DNA from: Endotrypanum monterogeii
Lineage: Eukaryota > Euglenozoa > Kinetoplastea > Trypanosomatida > Trypanosomatidae
DNA: 64,000 nt
Assembly: GCA_000333855.2 (NCBI GenBank)
Contig: CM007316.1
Coordinates: 1,029,727 to 1,093,726, forward strand
Direction of reading: 5' to 3'
A program made the position numbers and the translations under genes. Shown here in pieces: positions 12,201-20,630 of the stretch (positions are counted from its first letter, which is position 1; each line of letters opens with the position of its first letter). The notes under the pieces are model-generated. The model did no database searches. It was not told the DNA's origin and was given only the letters and a program-made list of their open reading frames with translations.

Positions 12201-12459
12201 TAGAGGCCTTGGACGTGCCAGAAAAATGATCCTCATGAAGCAGCGCTGGCCACTGGTGCGTCACCATTCCCTCCAGGTGATGGCGCAGGTCTGAAGGACA
12301 AAAAGCGTCCACCAAGTCGCAGGCGATGAGGAAAAGCCGTGATACGCGCTCCTCCACATCCTGAGTGTGACTGGTGCCACTACCGCTGCAGCTGCCGCCG
12401 CCATCATGGCGCGAAGCAAGTTGATCAACCAGTGAGATGAACGAAACAGACGACGACAT
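6286..12459 (-). CDS. TRM3: Trm3/TARBP1-type SPOUT tRNA (guanosine-2'-O)-methyltransferase
   Basis: The 2057-aa product ends in a SpoU/TrmH-class SPOUT methyltransferase domain (about residues 1890-2050). The three family motifs are visible: NPVNIAGLCRCGEIF (motif 1, with the conserved Asn and Arg), VVLGAEGQGVP (motif 2) and IPQYGLIRSLNVHVTGAI (motif 3, forming the trefoil knot that binds S-adenosylmethionine). The remaining 1850 residues are mostly helical and recall the long alpha-solenoid of yeast Trm3 and human TARBP1, which 2'-O-methylate G18 in the tRNA D-loop. The size is typical of that family. The ATG at 12459 is preferred because an in-frame extension upstream runs through a poly-T tract. 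A pyrimidine tract followed by TTCAG at 12464-12468 gives a credible splice acceptor a few nucleotides before it. Confidence 0.85.
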   Translation of the reverse strand: MSSSVSFISLVDQLASRHDGGGSCSGSGTSHTQDVEERVSRLFLIACDLVDAFCPSDLRHHLEGMVTHQWPALLHEDHFSGTSKASTHGSVALSASHSTMPPESVPTLITASGALVGYVSSHFSEFEASGAGGGWIETVCQRWESYLLELFAAQPPFSPEARTAACYTVAQLSLLPNRCCESLLHAACEALVSGREDGLSARVATELLGQITSVMVMCKPFRLHSSVVKDPIGTPATKVSKGVSGTKEMVSTTGDQAGKRGKLSTQRPTAGNTGGDASALCSRVFYSEPPVAKCSAIPSCYPIPSAERLEELRKVLVQCCLSYLGASVTAAGAATDAAVVPRHLYQDQHQHRAVPVALLCQRVLIPLLLLDRSQGLEQYKDLVQTFLCTLASCPGDSSTAMTALPALSEHRAAAFPTIPTAAAVAKDAVQPLAGEKCDEVVLLIAALFDFLFQRPSLDPRTDFRFSDTLWTVLSSALYHSLTSTKTDAGHRANMQLRVEYLLKRIVFMTRQQEERQAGMHSDLPSATLPPIIEFHSLFRWCTAISCSASGSGVVGRNRRGGAVEKGESLSAITWDNFFLVLESLNEYGWHIIEPVMARLDTIIAQLDDYLESALPSSDATATTVSVKNAALHPRWVELILLKLILHPNLGVRKVGLRRIWVLPPRVLRSLSSNFLFHYVFQSASDPRLCSDLDRIPITASFLDTKAFEGTEMKAVPNVEPLAQEVERFYAFLFAHHWSQSDDDHVSGRVDALQRLLDTSISKPPRFTVCVLARVLLAIAEVFLEHSIDAEPVLLDEGVVERLHRFMRDSVQQNIPFWLDVRVTVILFSALTTFAAATSSPRRCRLHSSFWRLYCMCGPLGESGGHSITSMDACGLYGLVGASVEENFLHHWLVQFSSRQQKKVQQVGQSGRGQDALSFVDAILDVEGLICRVEALLQTPSDISAHGVVNTVAVKETFFLIGALTRTESARHAELVRAVGARISATIVSLQTRAYCSPAQVLMCAACLVEFQRSVGRGVCAQLWPVSTTLQSMVAALHEHIMAALQTGLCSIRDSAETLWLKEHGGSLYEDQVNVEAGATWVFMNTTNFDVLAAAVTTLNSIACDASTHASATVSATAAELLHAPRYVQQLMCLLRDCAAAYEAVSASMATVVGGTEAIQTRLAALLIVGRNVARMLQSELCGYLSLNHNMAAAPQGQHSERFDMVAHGGLLFPNSLPTCREAPPLSPASSSRCPIAVLLPRHVLEVYVNHLLALPSQRVPSGSAPITLSDLSWSTLLSQQSRYVCNALYILLLCLTASDPRCTHDEALDTMQLSAGLVERVQDYALGQLDECWTMNLTSVYDLLLWVASSNMPEVVDYIAIVDGMWEHMREVGARQYTRLAALAFTVLHYVMPHHPEYVKETLLGVLRGQGEDAQTADRDIYFAAMTASLQVLHDPANNWPVLREVLLYAAVFFNTNRDEEENESTVAVTEPLLWTWPEALRLCYPPTASMSAVGRATAIATLVWCCHENVAGRAVPLTMELLRMNTCHPVLTHEPCMPNSRTHRARMRLWQLLCALLPCLADEESAPLAQVSEVFRMLIFHCLTVNNMGSVRRLMELYAIRLVEQRPSLYTIVSEALGNYSLRPQVCGSYILIACHTLLQQEEADSANDSAVTETGDWGIASDAFTLLFPRILQQSTSNQHLLRIISHIGLFNICQRRLARGRPIPTTVEAVYEYVLNAPEHLRFREKHAHLLFFDTEEAISPRSLFCIRRKEANTVLADVLPAAAFERMRFVETEMCCMIGALYPMELLRVHDWCASLRVQELLSVFKNFRGIPHTSTPSDYYVDYTQEATALLTRDPMREATVAAAASRAVGADAGSEAAVVDASTANVQKKVSSWWTSEVYNELHPRALRTQKQSLIVVGSLLENPVNIAGLCRCGEIFAVESIVVPEKKVFDHPHFVAAARSAELWIPWEEVMPSALPCYLEGLRRRGYTIIGIEQTAESVSMEKFSFPERCAVVLGAEGQGVPAPLIPLLDVCVEIPQYGLIRSLNVHVTGAITMYEYTRQHLMTKSNPPV

Positions 12460-12730
12460 TGTGACTGAATAGGGGGACGGCAAGACGGTTGTCGGGAAAA
12501 AAAAAAGCAGAGTGACACGTAAAGGGCTAGAAAAGAAATCACGGCGTCTTGAAGACGTAGATGTGTGAGTGCACACAAAACTTATTCATCTGATACAGAG
12601 AAGAGGTACATATTGGTGACAGAGAAGGTGGCACACACAGTACGAAACCATGTCCAACAAATCACCTAGCAGGTGCAGCGAGGCGGGCGCTGTTGCTGTC
12701 AATAGTTGAATTGCATGCCCATGCGTGTGC

Positions 12731-12764
<34 letters not shown>

Positions 12765-12882
12765 CCCTTTTTGATCTTTTTTTTATATATGTTCTTTTTT
12801 TATTTCATGCTTTCAAATTTGTGTGCTTCTTTTTGGTGTCTTTGTTGATTCTTTTTTTTTTTCGTTTGCGGGATTGTGTCCG
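12460..12882. other. Short spacer with (GT)n and T-rich runs
   Basis: No gene. It contains the Trm3 splice-acceptor region, a (GT)n run at about 12730-12762, and T-rich runs up to the stop of the next gene at 12883. Confidence 0.65.
12464..12506 (-). promoter_or_regulatory. Predicted spliced-leader acceptor of Trm3-type gene
   Basis: Read on the minus strand, a T10 tract flanked by C/T residues is followed by the first good AG (plus-strand CT at 12465-12466) only a few bases before the ATG at 12459. This matches the trypanosomatid polypyrimidine-AG acceptor layout and decides against the longer in-frame start. It is inferred from sequence pattern only. Confidence 0.5.
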
Positions 12883-13617
12883 CTAGCAGAAATCGGATGG
12901 CGACAGCACGCGGTGGTCCATCGTGAATGTTACTGCATCCACATCTGCCGACAGCTGCAGCAAGCGATCCGCCATCGCCTGAAAACGCCTATTTGCAGGC
13001 GTAGATATCATCCCGCCAAGCGCGTCTGTATTGCACATTTGCCTGCGAGACGCACGAGGCACGACGACTTCGCCCACGGCGTCACCGCAGGTCGCTGCCA
13101 CATTTGTTTGATAACATGACGACAGCCGGGTTGCAGGAGGTGTCTCCTCGCCTCGCTGAGCAACGCCATGACTTTGCGGAGGTACAGTGGAAGCAGTCCC
13201 ATGCAAGCGCGGTGGCGAGACTTTCTTCAGTGTTTGCGCATGGCTATCCACAACCGAGACACTTCGCTCTCGCCATAGTTGCACCGGTGAGTCCAGCGCC
13301 GCATCGGTGTCGATAGTGGCGCAAGCTCTGTCATGCAGCGCAGTCTCATCGTAACGCATCGCGTTGTTTGAGAGGTCTCCGTTCACAGCCGCTGTGTTCG
13401 ACGGTGCTGGGGAAAGAAAAGAGTGACTCGAGCTGCTCAGAGTAGATGCGATGCTGCTAACGCTACTACGTGTACTTGAGTTGACTTCATTCTGTCCGAC
13501 AGAACCAACGAAAATCACCGGCACGTCTTCCTTTACTTCAATTGCGTGGAACGTGAACGTATCGAGCAGCGCTCGCTGCTCGTCATCAAGGAGCGACGTC
13601 CGCTGAGGATGGGACAT
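12883..13617 (-). CDS. Conserved-looking hypothetical protein, function unknown
   Basis: I do not recognise this 244-aa protein. The N-terminal 40 residues (DDEQRALLDTFTFHAIE, then VPVIFVG) and the last 40 (RRFQAMADRLLQLSADVD...) look ordered. The middle is Ser/Thr-rich and probably disordered. No membrane segment, signal peptide or catalytic motif is evident. The first ATG is at 13617. A frame extension of four codons would need a non-ATG start, so it was not used. A pyrimidine-rich tract and TTTCAG lie about 60 nt upstream on the coding strand, supporting a real trans-spliced gene. A regulatory or cytoskeletal role is possible but nothing in the sequence shows it. Confidence 0.6.
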   Translation of the reverse strand: MSHPQRTSLLDDEQRALLDTFTFHAIEVKEDVPVIFVGSVGQNEVNSSTRSSVSSIASTLSSSSHSFLSPAPSNTAAVNGDLSNNAMRYDETALHDRACATIDTDAALDSPVQLWRERSVSVVDSHAQTLKKVSPPRLHGTASTVPPQSHGVAQRGEETPPATRLSSCYQTNVAATCGDAVGEVVVPRASRRQMCNTDALGGMISTPANRRFQAMADRLLQLSADVDAVTFTMDHRVLSPSDFC

Positions 13618-16208
13618 CGCTTCCGGCAAGTGACAGTCTGAGTGGTATCCGATCGACTTGATTCTAGCTCAAGCAACTGAAAGGTGAAGATAAAGGGGAG
13701 GGGGGAATGCCATAAGCTAGCACCAGGGTGAAGGTGACTATAAATAGAATGTAACGCGAAATGACGAGACTTTGTGTCTGGGAATCAGGGGGAGGGGATT
13801 CACGTGCAGCCGTGCACTGAAAGGTGTCCAAATCGCTCTATATCTCGAAAAATCTACAACCGCGCTGACACATTTTTTTTTTAAAGCGGAAGGAGTCGCA
13901 GAAAATCACGAATTCACTGAATAGAACCAGCACACACTAAAAATAAAAAGGAATGAATGATACAACGGGGCTATAAAAACTTGTGGGCGTCCGTCAAATT
14001 ATTTGACTGGCAACGGACTCGTTGTCCCTGCACAACGGCACGAGAGTGCCCTACTACGTGTGATGCGCTTTTTTGGTCGGGAGAAGCGACGATAAATGAA
14101 GTAGAGTTGTAGAGCGTAAGATCACACCGAAAAAAAAAACAGTAAAAAGGGTAGATGAATAAGTAGAAGTGAAGTTGATACCATCGTGTGTGCAGAGCCT
14201 ACGGCCCCTCAGTCCCTTCTCTCTCGTCACGGTGCAATAGATCCAAAGTCGTACGAGCCTCATCACACACGACGCCAGTGAACCGTTGCGAGGTCACACC
14301 AGCTGTTCTCGCGGATGGTATCGCCCTCAGAATCTAAATCCTCTCGGCGCTACACCTACACAACGTCGAGCTGCCCATATATATATATATATATATATAT
14401 ATATTACAGATGTGGGTGTGTGTGTGCGACGCAGTACATGAGAATCGTCAGAGCAGCACCCAAGGTAACGAGAACACATGAGTGCGGAATCTCTTCATGT
14501 CATCAACTTCGAATTATTGGCCAACAGCAACAACAATCTCAGTGAGAATTTCTTCCCTCATGTGGTTGTTGCTAAGGGAAGAAAGGAGGGGGATGAGACA
14601 AGGAAGGAAACTGGAGCAAACCAATGAATTCTCTGTTCATTAATTTCGAAAAAAAATTACCTACGAAAAGATATATAGATAGACATAATAATATATATAA
14701 GCACAGCTCTCGCCTTCTTACTGTTCTTTTTTTTGGTTTCGCTTAGCTCCCTGACGATCCCCTCCTGTTTTAAGGGGGAATCCGGAAGAGGAGAAACGCG
14801 ACACAGCCTCACGCAGATGCGCCGAATAAGAGGCTCAAAATGGAAAGGGAAACAATAAAAACCAATATACACGCGCGCAGAAGAGTTTAGAGACTTCTGG
14901 TGTCGGGGGGGGGGGGGGGTTGCAGGTCGAGTAGGAGCGAGGAAGGGCGCGCCACTCACTCAGTGGAGTCACCATCTAGCCCCTCCCATATCCACCCATG
15001 CCTAGACAAAACGAATTCTCCGAGTAAGAAGAACCTACTGAACGAGAAAGTTAAAAGGACTCATCTATGCGGATGTCGATCGTGGATTTTCAGATGCCGT
15101 TGCACCAAAAAACAAAAAAAACCCACAATCAATAAGAACACTGAATCAGTACGTCCTATTTGGGAGACTGTCGGAAAAACGCGGAACTGTAGCCCACAGC
15201 CCCTACCCGTTAAGGACAGAAAAGACATGTCACACCACCACCACCACCCCTAGAGAAAGAGGCACTGGATGACCTCTGCTATAACGAGAACAGCCCGAAA
15301 ACTGGCGGCGGAGGGCGGGCACGTGGAGCTGGAGAAAGATATCACCTGCGATGTATTCGAAGCAGTATTTCTGTAACACGTGTTCACGACGACCTCGCAC
15401 CACATCACACACGCCTTGGGAGAAAGAGCGATTCAAAGTACGTCTCATGTTTTTTTGTCCCGATAAGCAAAAAAAAAAAACGTGTACAATGAAGGCGGGG
15501 GAAAAAGCAGAGAGTACACGCACACGTCCTCGCGTACCTTCTCCCGTACGGATGGTGCTCCAAGGGGGTTTGGGGTTTGGGCTTTGAGCTGCGCCGACAC
15601 CATGTGAACGAACAGGTGTTTGTTTGCGTGCGTGCATACACACACATGCCTGCCTGTGTGAGCCCGAATAGCTTCTTCCCCCCCCCCACAAACTTCAATC
15701 CACTTTCTTTTTGGATTTTGCTGCCCCGTCCTTTTCGTTGATCAAATCGTTCTCCGCCTCCCCCTCCCCCCCCAAAAAAAAACATCCATCATGAACATAT
15801 GCGGACCACATATGATTATCCGCAGGTGTTTAGGCTTCACACCTTCACGCGTGACATATCTGATGACTTCTCCACTCCATCACAAACACCAAAGGAAGAG
15901 GTATACAAAGACGATTGAAGCGGCGAGGGAAGGAAAGAAAAGGGGGGGACGCTAAAACAAACATGGAGAGGGGGGGAAAGGCTGCATACGAGAAAATGCA
16001 CCACAAAGTGAGAGGGGCTGAAATGAAAAATAATCAGCACATTAACGACGGCAGCCGCTGTTCACAAGCTGGGAACCCAGCATCAGACCTTGCGCGCACG
16101 CACACCCACAAGTGCTACAGAAACATCGAGCCCATGAACACCTGATACCCCCCCCCTGCAGTCTGCATAACGGAAAGCCATATCGAGAAGCGAAGTTGAG
16201 TGAAGTGG

Positions 16209-16247
16209 GTAGGGGGAGGGGGAGGGAGAGGGGGAGGGGGAGGGTAG
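16209..16247 (+). repeat. G-rich tandem repeat with quadruplex potential
   Basis: Runs of three to five G separated by single A on the plus strand, more than four in succession, satisfy the usual G-quadruplex pattern. On the transcribed RNA this is C/T-rich, so any quadruplex would form on the DNA strand opposite to the RNA sequence. Confidence 0.7.
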
Positions 16248-16371
16248 GAAATGGTGTTAAAGGGGGAAAAGCTTCAGTCGGCCAACAGCGACAACCCCTG
16301 TAGCCCCTCCCCCTCCCTCCCTCCCTCCTTGACCCACAGAATAAAGAAAAACTGATAATAACCAATACACA

Positions 16372-16433
16372 CACACGCACACACACACGCACATATAAAT
16401 ATATATTTATATGTGCGTGTGTGTGTGCGTGTG
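16372..16433. repeat. 62-bp perfect palindrome without spacer
   Basis: A CA-rich arm (16372-16402) is the exact reverse complement of the GT-rich arm (16403-16433), centred on AAATATATATTT at 16397-16408. Both arms carry the same interruptions (GCAC and GTGC), so symmetry is not just a consequence of alternating dinucleotides. It can extrude as a cruciform or form a long RNA hairpin. Confidence 0.9.
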
Positions 16434-17929
16434 CCTGTGTGGATATATGAGATCAAGATCTTTCTTGGGCGTCAAGTACCTCGACGTCTTATGAAAGTGC
16501 AAGACAGAAAAGATATAAAAAAGGGGGCGGAAAAGAAAAACTGTGTATGTGGGGGGGGAGGAGAAGCACGTGGACATCCCAAAGAAAAAAAAGATAAAAA
16601 GACAGAAAACAAAAATATCAGGAGAAAAAAAAAAGCAACAAGAGAGAAAACAAGGCATAGCCGCACGCCGCAACACATTTCTTTACGCACACATGACGCT
16701 TTGTCTCGCTCTGTGGGTTGCTCAAACCCCCCTCTCCTGATGCTCGGGTGAACCCGATCACTACGCAATCAGACAGGCAAGCCGATGAGATAATTACCAG
16801 ACCGATGACAAACCTCACAAAGCCTCCCTTTCGGTAACGAGGATACCAAGGCACAAGAAGGGGATCTAAAAGAGGGGAAGGGTCCTTGATAAAAGAAGGA
16901 TGCCATGCAGGCGAGGTGTGAGAAGCTCAGTGAATGATCATGAACGATGCGTCCAAAAGACTCGGACCACACACACACACACGCATACACACACCTTCTG
17001 GAAGATTTGCGCGTAATTTTGAGGGAAAGTAGTGGGAGAGAGGGTAAGACATCCCCACGAAAGGAAAGGCGCCTGAATACAAGCTCTGCAGTCAAGTGTT
17101 AAACAAAAAATGAACCCAAAAAAAAAAAGCAAACTCGTTCGGGAGGCAAGGTAGCTAACAAGATAGGGTAGCAAAACTAGAAGAAAAAGCGGCACCAATC
17201 ATTTGACTGTGAGAGTGTCTGCTTGTGTGTTCGTGTTGATAGCGTGGCAGATCTATCTGTGCGTCTTGATTGTCGACTGTTTTCTCTGCTCTTATTTTTC
17301 TTTCTTGTATATATTGTGACACCTTGCTGAGCTGTAGATCTTTCGATCTCACTTTTGAACAGTCATCAAAATGTAAATAATACATAGGCATTCACGTATA
17401 CAAGCTTTAAAAAGAGGCAGAGACAGACATGCGGACGTAGACACGCGAGCACAACACACCCTTTGGGACATGGTACCACTGGCCTCAGTGCCTGATGTTT
17501 ACACCTCGGAAGCCCCTAGCCATCTTCTGCGGGGTCGTTGATGCTTATTTTCACAACATAGAGCAGCCGAACTACTAAAGAAAAAAAGAATGCAGCAGCG
17601 CTTGTGCTGTTTCCCCTCAGCCCGCTCGCACCCCACCCCCTACACACCCTTTCTCGTCCCCCACCACCCCCCCCTCTTGCCTCTTTCTTCCATATATCCA
17701 GGACAATAACAATCGATCAAGAAAAAAAGGACAGGAAGACAGGAGGAGAGGAAGAGGAGAAAGGGAAGTATGAACGGGAAAGTCGAGGAAGGGAAACGAA
17801 ATGCGATTGAGGAAGAAGTGACTGCGTATCGTCATTGTATGTGAACCTCTTGTCGTGGTGCCGCAGCCTCCACGCACAAACGCCCGCCAGACAGTCTGCT
17901 CGCTTGCTAGTTTAAAAAAAGGTCTTCCC

Positions 17930-17964
17930 CCATGCATATAAAAAGATATAAAATATATGCATGG
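17930..17964. repeat. Inverted repeat, 10-bp stem and 15-nt A-rich loop
   Basis: CCATGCATAT at 17930-17939 pairs exactly with ATATGCATGG at 17955-17964. It lies in the long gene-free stretch downstream of the amino acid transporter and could be a 3' UTR stem-loop. The function is unknown. Confidence 0.6.
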
Positions 17965-18747
17965 ATCTAGGCAGATAGAGGGTGACCTATATATATATAT
18001 ATATATATTATGCGAGGGAGGAAGGGGAAGGAGAGTCACCAAACGGTTGCAGAAGTGAAACTCGGACAAAAAAAGAAATACAGCGCCGCCCACGGTTCCT
18101 TGTGAGAAAAAGACTTGACAATCCTCGCTCTCTCCCCCTCCCTCCCACACACGAGCACACACAGTGTGCGCGAGAACGAGCGAAAGGAGAGGGGGATAAA
18201 CGAAAGAAAACGTAAAGACGATCGCGGGTGTATTTTTTTAATACTTTTCCATTCTGCGTTTTACAGGGACGGAGAAACGACTACACCCGCCTGAGTAAGC
18301 ACAACAGAGATGAAAGGTGGGAGGTGATAAACTCGGGACCGAAAATGTTTTCCCCTTCGCAACCTGTGTCTCCTTCCCCACCCAACCCTATTTTTACAGG
18401 CATGCATATGTATACATGCATCTATAAAGAGAGAGAGGGGGGGTCAACTAAAAAAAGAAAAGTTTTTTTTCAAAGCATTTGATTTCGGTTGTACAACAAA
18501 GCGAGAAATGGTCATTTTTGGCGGCTGGCATAAGCAAAGAAAGAAGACAGAAAAAACAAAAAAAAATTTCCGGATGGGTGAAAAGGAGGAGAAAAGAAGC
18601 ATTTTTTTTTTTCATATATGCTTTTGTTTTTTTGTCCTCGAAAGAATAGACTTTAAATATATAATATATATTTACAATATATATAACATATAGGGAAGGG
18701 GATTTACGATTTGAGTGGGAGTTAGTGGTGCGCGAACAAAGCTTGAT

Positions 18748-18772
18748 AGGTGAGGTGAGGTGAGGTGAGGTA
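18748..18772 (+). repeat. (AGGTG)5 pentanucleotide repeat
   Basis: Five tandem copies of AGGTG followed by degenerate AGGGT/AAGGT units. This is a simple-sequence repeat in the gene-free stretch. Confidence 0.8.
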
Positions 18773-19172
18773 GGGTAAGGTAGAGAAAGAGAGAGCATGA
18801 AAAAAAAAAAGGTGGACGAAGCACAACAGGGAGCGCAGAAAGAAGAAGGTGCAAAACTTAAAGACCCTCACCGCCTCCATCCCGCCGAACCACACCCCAT
18901 CCCATCCCACACCACCACCTCCTCCACACAGCCAAAGAAGTCAAGGTAAAAGGGGGAGGGGAGAACAAAACAAAAAAAAAAGAGAAAACTACAAAGCAAA
19001 AAAAAAAAGAGGAAATTTTGGGACAAAAAGGAGCCTCCGCACTTTCACATCCCGATCAGTGAAGACCCCCTACGATTCGTCTCACGCAGAAGAACGCCAC
19101 AGCGCAACACCCCTATTGTCATGTAAGGTGATGTATCACTGCTTCTGCTGCACAGGATCGATCCGGGCTCTC

Positions 19173-20630
19173 CTACGGAATCTCGCTATAGATGGCAACA
19201 GCCGTGCCGAATACAACGGCGACGACACCACCGACAATCAACACGACACAGCCGACGTAGTTCAGAATACCGACCTGCTTGAACGTGAAGCCACCTGAGT
19301 AAATAAAGAAATAAGCAGGGAACATGAAGCCGAGAAACCCACCGCAGATGCCTCCGAGCAGCGAAAAAACAGTTTCGATCTTGGGGATAAAAAGACCGCA
19401 GATGAGCGCAGCGAGAGCGAGGAACCCGCTCACTATCCAGTTCAACCAGTCATTCACATCCGATGTTTTTCCCATCTTCAGACAGTAATAAATAGCATCG
19501 CGGGCAGGCTGAATGCAAATGGCAAAACCGACGCACAGCTTGAAGCAGATGCCGATGTACGCCACCATGAAGAGGGGCTCATCAAGTGGGCGGTACCGCC
19601 TGAGAATCGAGCCCACTGAATCAGGGCCAAAGTCGCAGTAGCCGAAGAAGCCAGAGAAGAAGTTGAGCATCGCTACAAAAACCATGCTAATGGTCGTGTC
19701 ACGTGTCATGCGGCGGAGCGTGGGCCTCTGCATTTCGTCGAAGATCTCAAAAACGTTCACCTGGCAGATGAATGCGAAGATGAACAGTGTGAGGCCGTTG
19801 ACAGCTGGCATGCCGTTGTTGTACAGCACAATGTCATCACGGATGCCGTTCTTCAGGCCGTTTTGAGCGGAGTGGATGATCATGCAGATGACGAAAAAGA
19901 CGACGAAGGATACGCCCACCAGGGAGGCGTAGCGCAGCGAGTTGATTTCCTTTGGCAGCGACAACGTCAACATGCCGACAAACCAGATCAGAGAAACAAG
20001 AAGGCGGTGGCCGGTAGGCGTCCTCAAAAATGCGTTCGTTTTGTGGCCATCCAGAATGGGTGCAAGCATGTCACCGATCGAGATAACATACCCAACGCAT
20101 GTACCCCAGCAGAACATAAACATGAGAAACGCGGCAAAGTAGTCCCAGCCATGACCCAGCATGCCACGGGCCATTTCCTCATACGAGCGCAGCCCCGTCT
20201 TCAGCTTTGCATGACCCAACAAGCGAATCGAATAAATTGTGCATGCGCAGACAACAGCCAGCAGAAATATCGACACGATCATACCAGATTGGTGAAAACC
20301 GGACGGAACGGAGACGATACCGGCACCGAGGGTGGCGCTCGCCAGGTTATACACGTTGGCAACGATACCACCACGAGGGATAACGGAGTACACCCTCTGG
20401 CAGAAGCCCACCACGCCAGTGGACTTGGTATTCGGTGTGCGCACCGCATCTGTGCTGGAGCTAGAGTCTGCATAGCTGGCAGCATGCTTCGAGACTAATG
20501 GACAATCGCGAGCAGGGGCATCCTCGCAGACGTTACCGCAGGTGGGGCTTCTGGCGGCGAGCTCGTCGGACAGGGGATTGAGGGCGGCGTCGCCCTCACT
20601 ACGTCTGTTATTGTTGCTAGCGCCAGACAT
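19173..20630 (-). CDS. Amino acid transporter, AAAP/AAT family
   Basis: The 485-aa product is an integral membrane permease of the amino acid/auxin permease group that is expanded as the AAT family in trypanosomatids. A hydrophilic N-terminal tail of about 85 residues precedes the family's first transmembrane segment, with the typical glycine-rich NLASATLGAGIVSVPSGF sequence. About ten further hydrophobic segments follow to the C terminus. Substrate cannot be read from sequence; family members carry arginine, lysine, proline and other amino acids in Leishmania. The ATG at 20630 begins MSGASNNN; the eight-residue upstream extension does not begin with a better context. AAT genes are often in tandem clusters, but only one copy lies here. 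The very long gene-free stretch downstream is probably its 3' UTR and may control stage-specific expression. Confidence 0.88.
   Translation of the reverse strand: MSGASNNNRRSEGDAALNPLSDELAARSPTCGNVCEDAPARDCPLVSKHAASYADSSSSTDAVRTPNTKSTGVVGFCQRVYSVIPRGGIVANVYNLASATLGAGIVSVPSGFHQSGMIVSIFLLAVVCACTIYSIRLLGHAKLKTGLRSYEEMARGMLGHGWDYFAAFLMFMFCWGTCVGYVISIGDMLAPILDGHKTNAFLRTPTGHRLLVSLIWFVGMLTLSLPKEINSLRYASLVGVSFVVFFVICMIIHSAQNGLKNGIRDDIVLYNNGMPAVNGLTLFIFAFICQVNVFEIFDEMQRPTLRRMTRDTTISMVFVAMLNFFSGFFGYCDFGPDSVGSILRRYRPLDEPLFMVAYIGICFKLCVGFAICIQPARDAIYYCLKMGKTSDVNDWLNWIVSGFLALAALICGLFIPKIETVFSLLGGICGGFLGFMFPAYFFIYSGGFTFKQVGILNYVGCVVLIVGGVVAVVFGTAVAIYSEIP

Larger units (their letters stand above)
13618..19172. 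other. 5.5-kb gene-free stretch between AAT and 244-aa gene
   Basis: This is the longest stretch without a supportable gene. Open frames on both strands are short, low in complexity and dominated by homopolymer-encoded Phe, Lys or Gly runs. It contains (AT)n at about 14379-14403, a G14 run at 14907-14920, G-rich (GGGGGA)n-like repeats at about 16209-16247, a 62-bp perfect palindrome at 16372-16433, (AT)n at about 17988-18009, a hairpin at 17930-17964 and (AGGTG)5 at 18748-18772. By position most of it should be the 3' UTR of the upstream amino acid transporter plus spacer, but unannotated small non-coding RNAs cannot be excluded by eye. Confidence 0.6.

Noticed and set aside
15230..15691. 153-codon minus-strand open frame in the long gene-free stretch
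   Set aside because: It is on the right strand, but ends in poly-Val from a CCA repeat, with no family similarity, and it includes microsatellite-coded sequence. It could be revisited with RNA or proteomic data.
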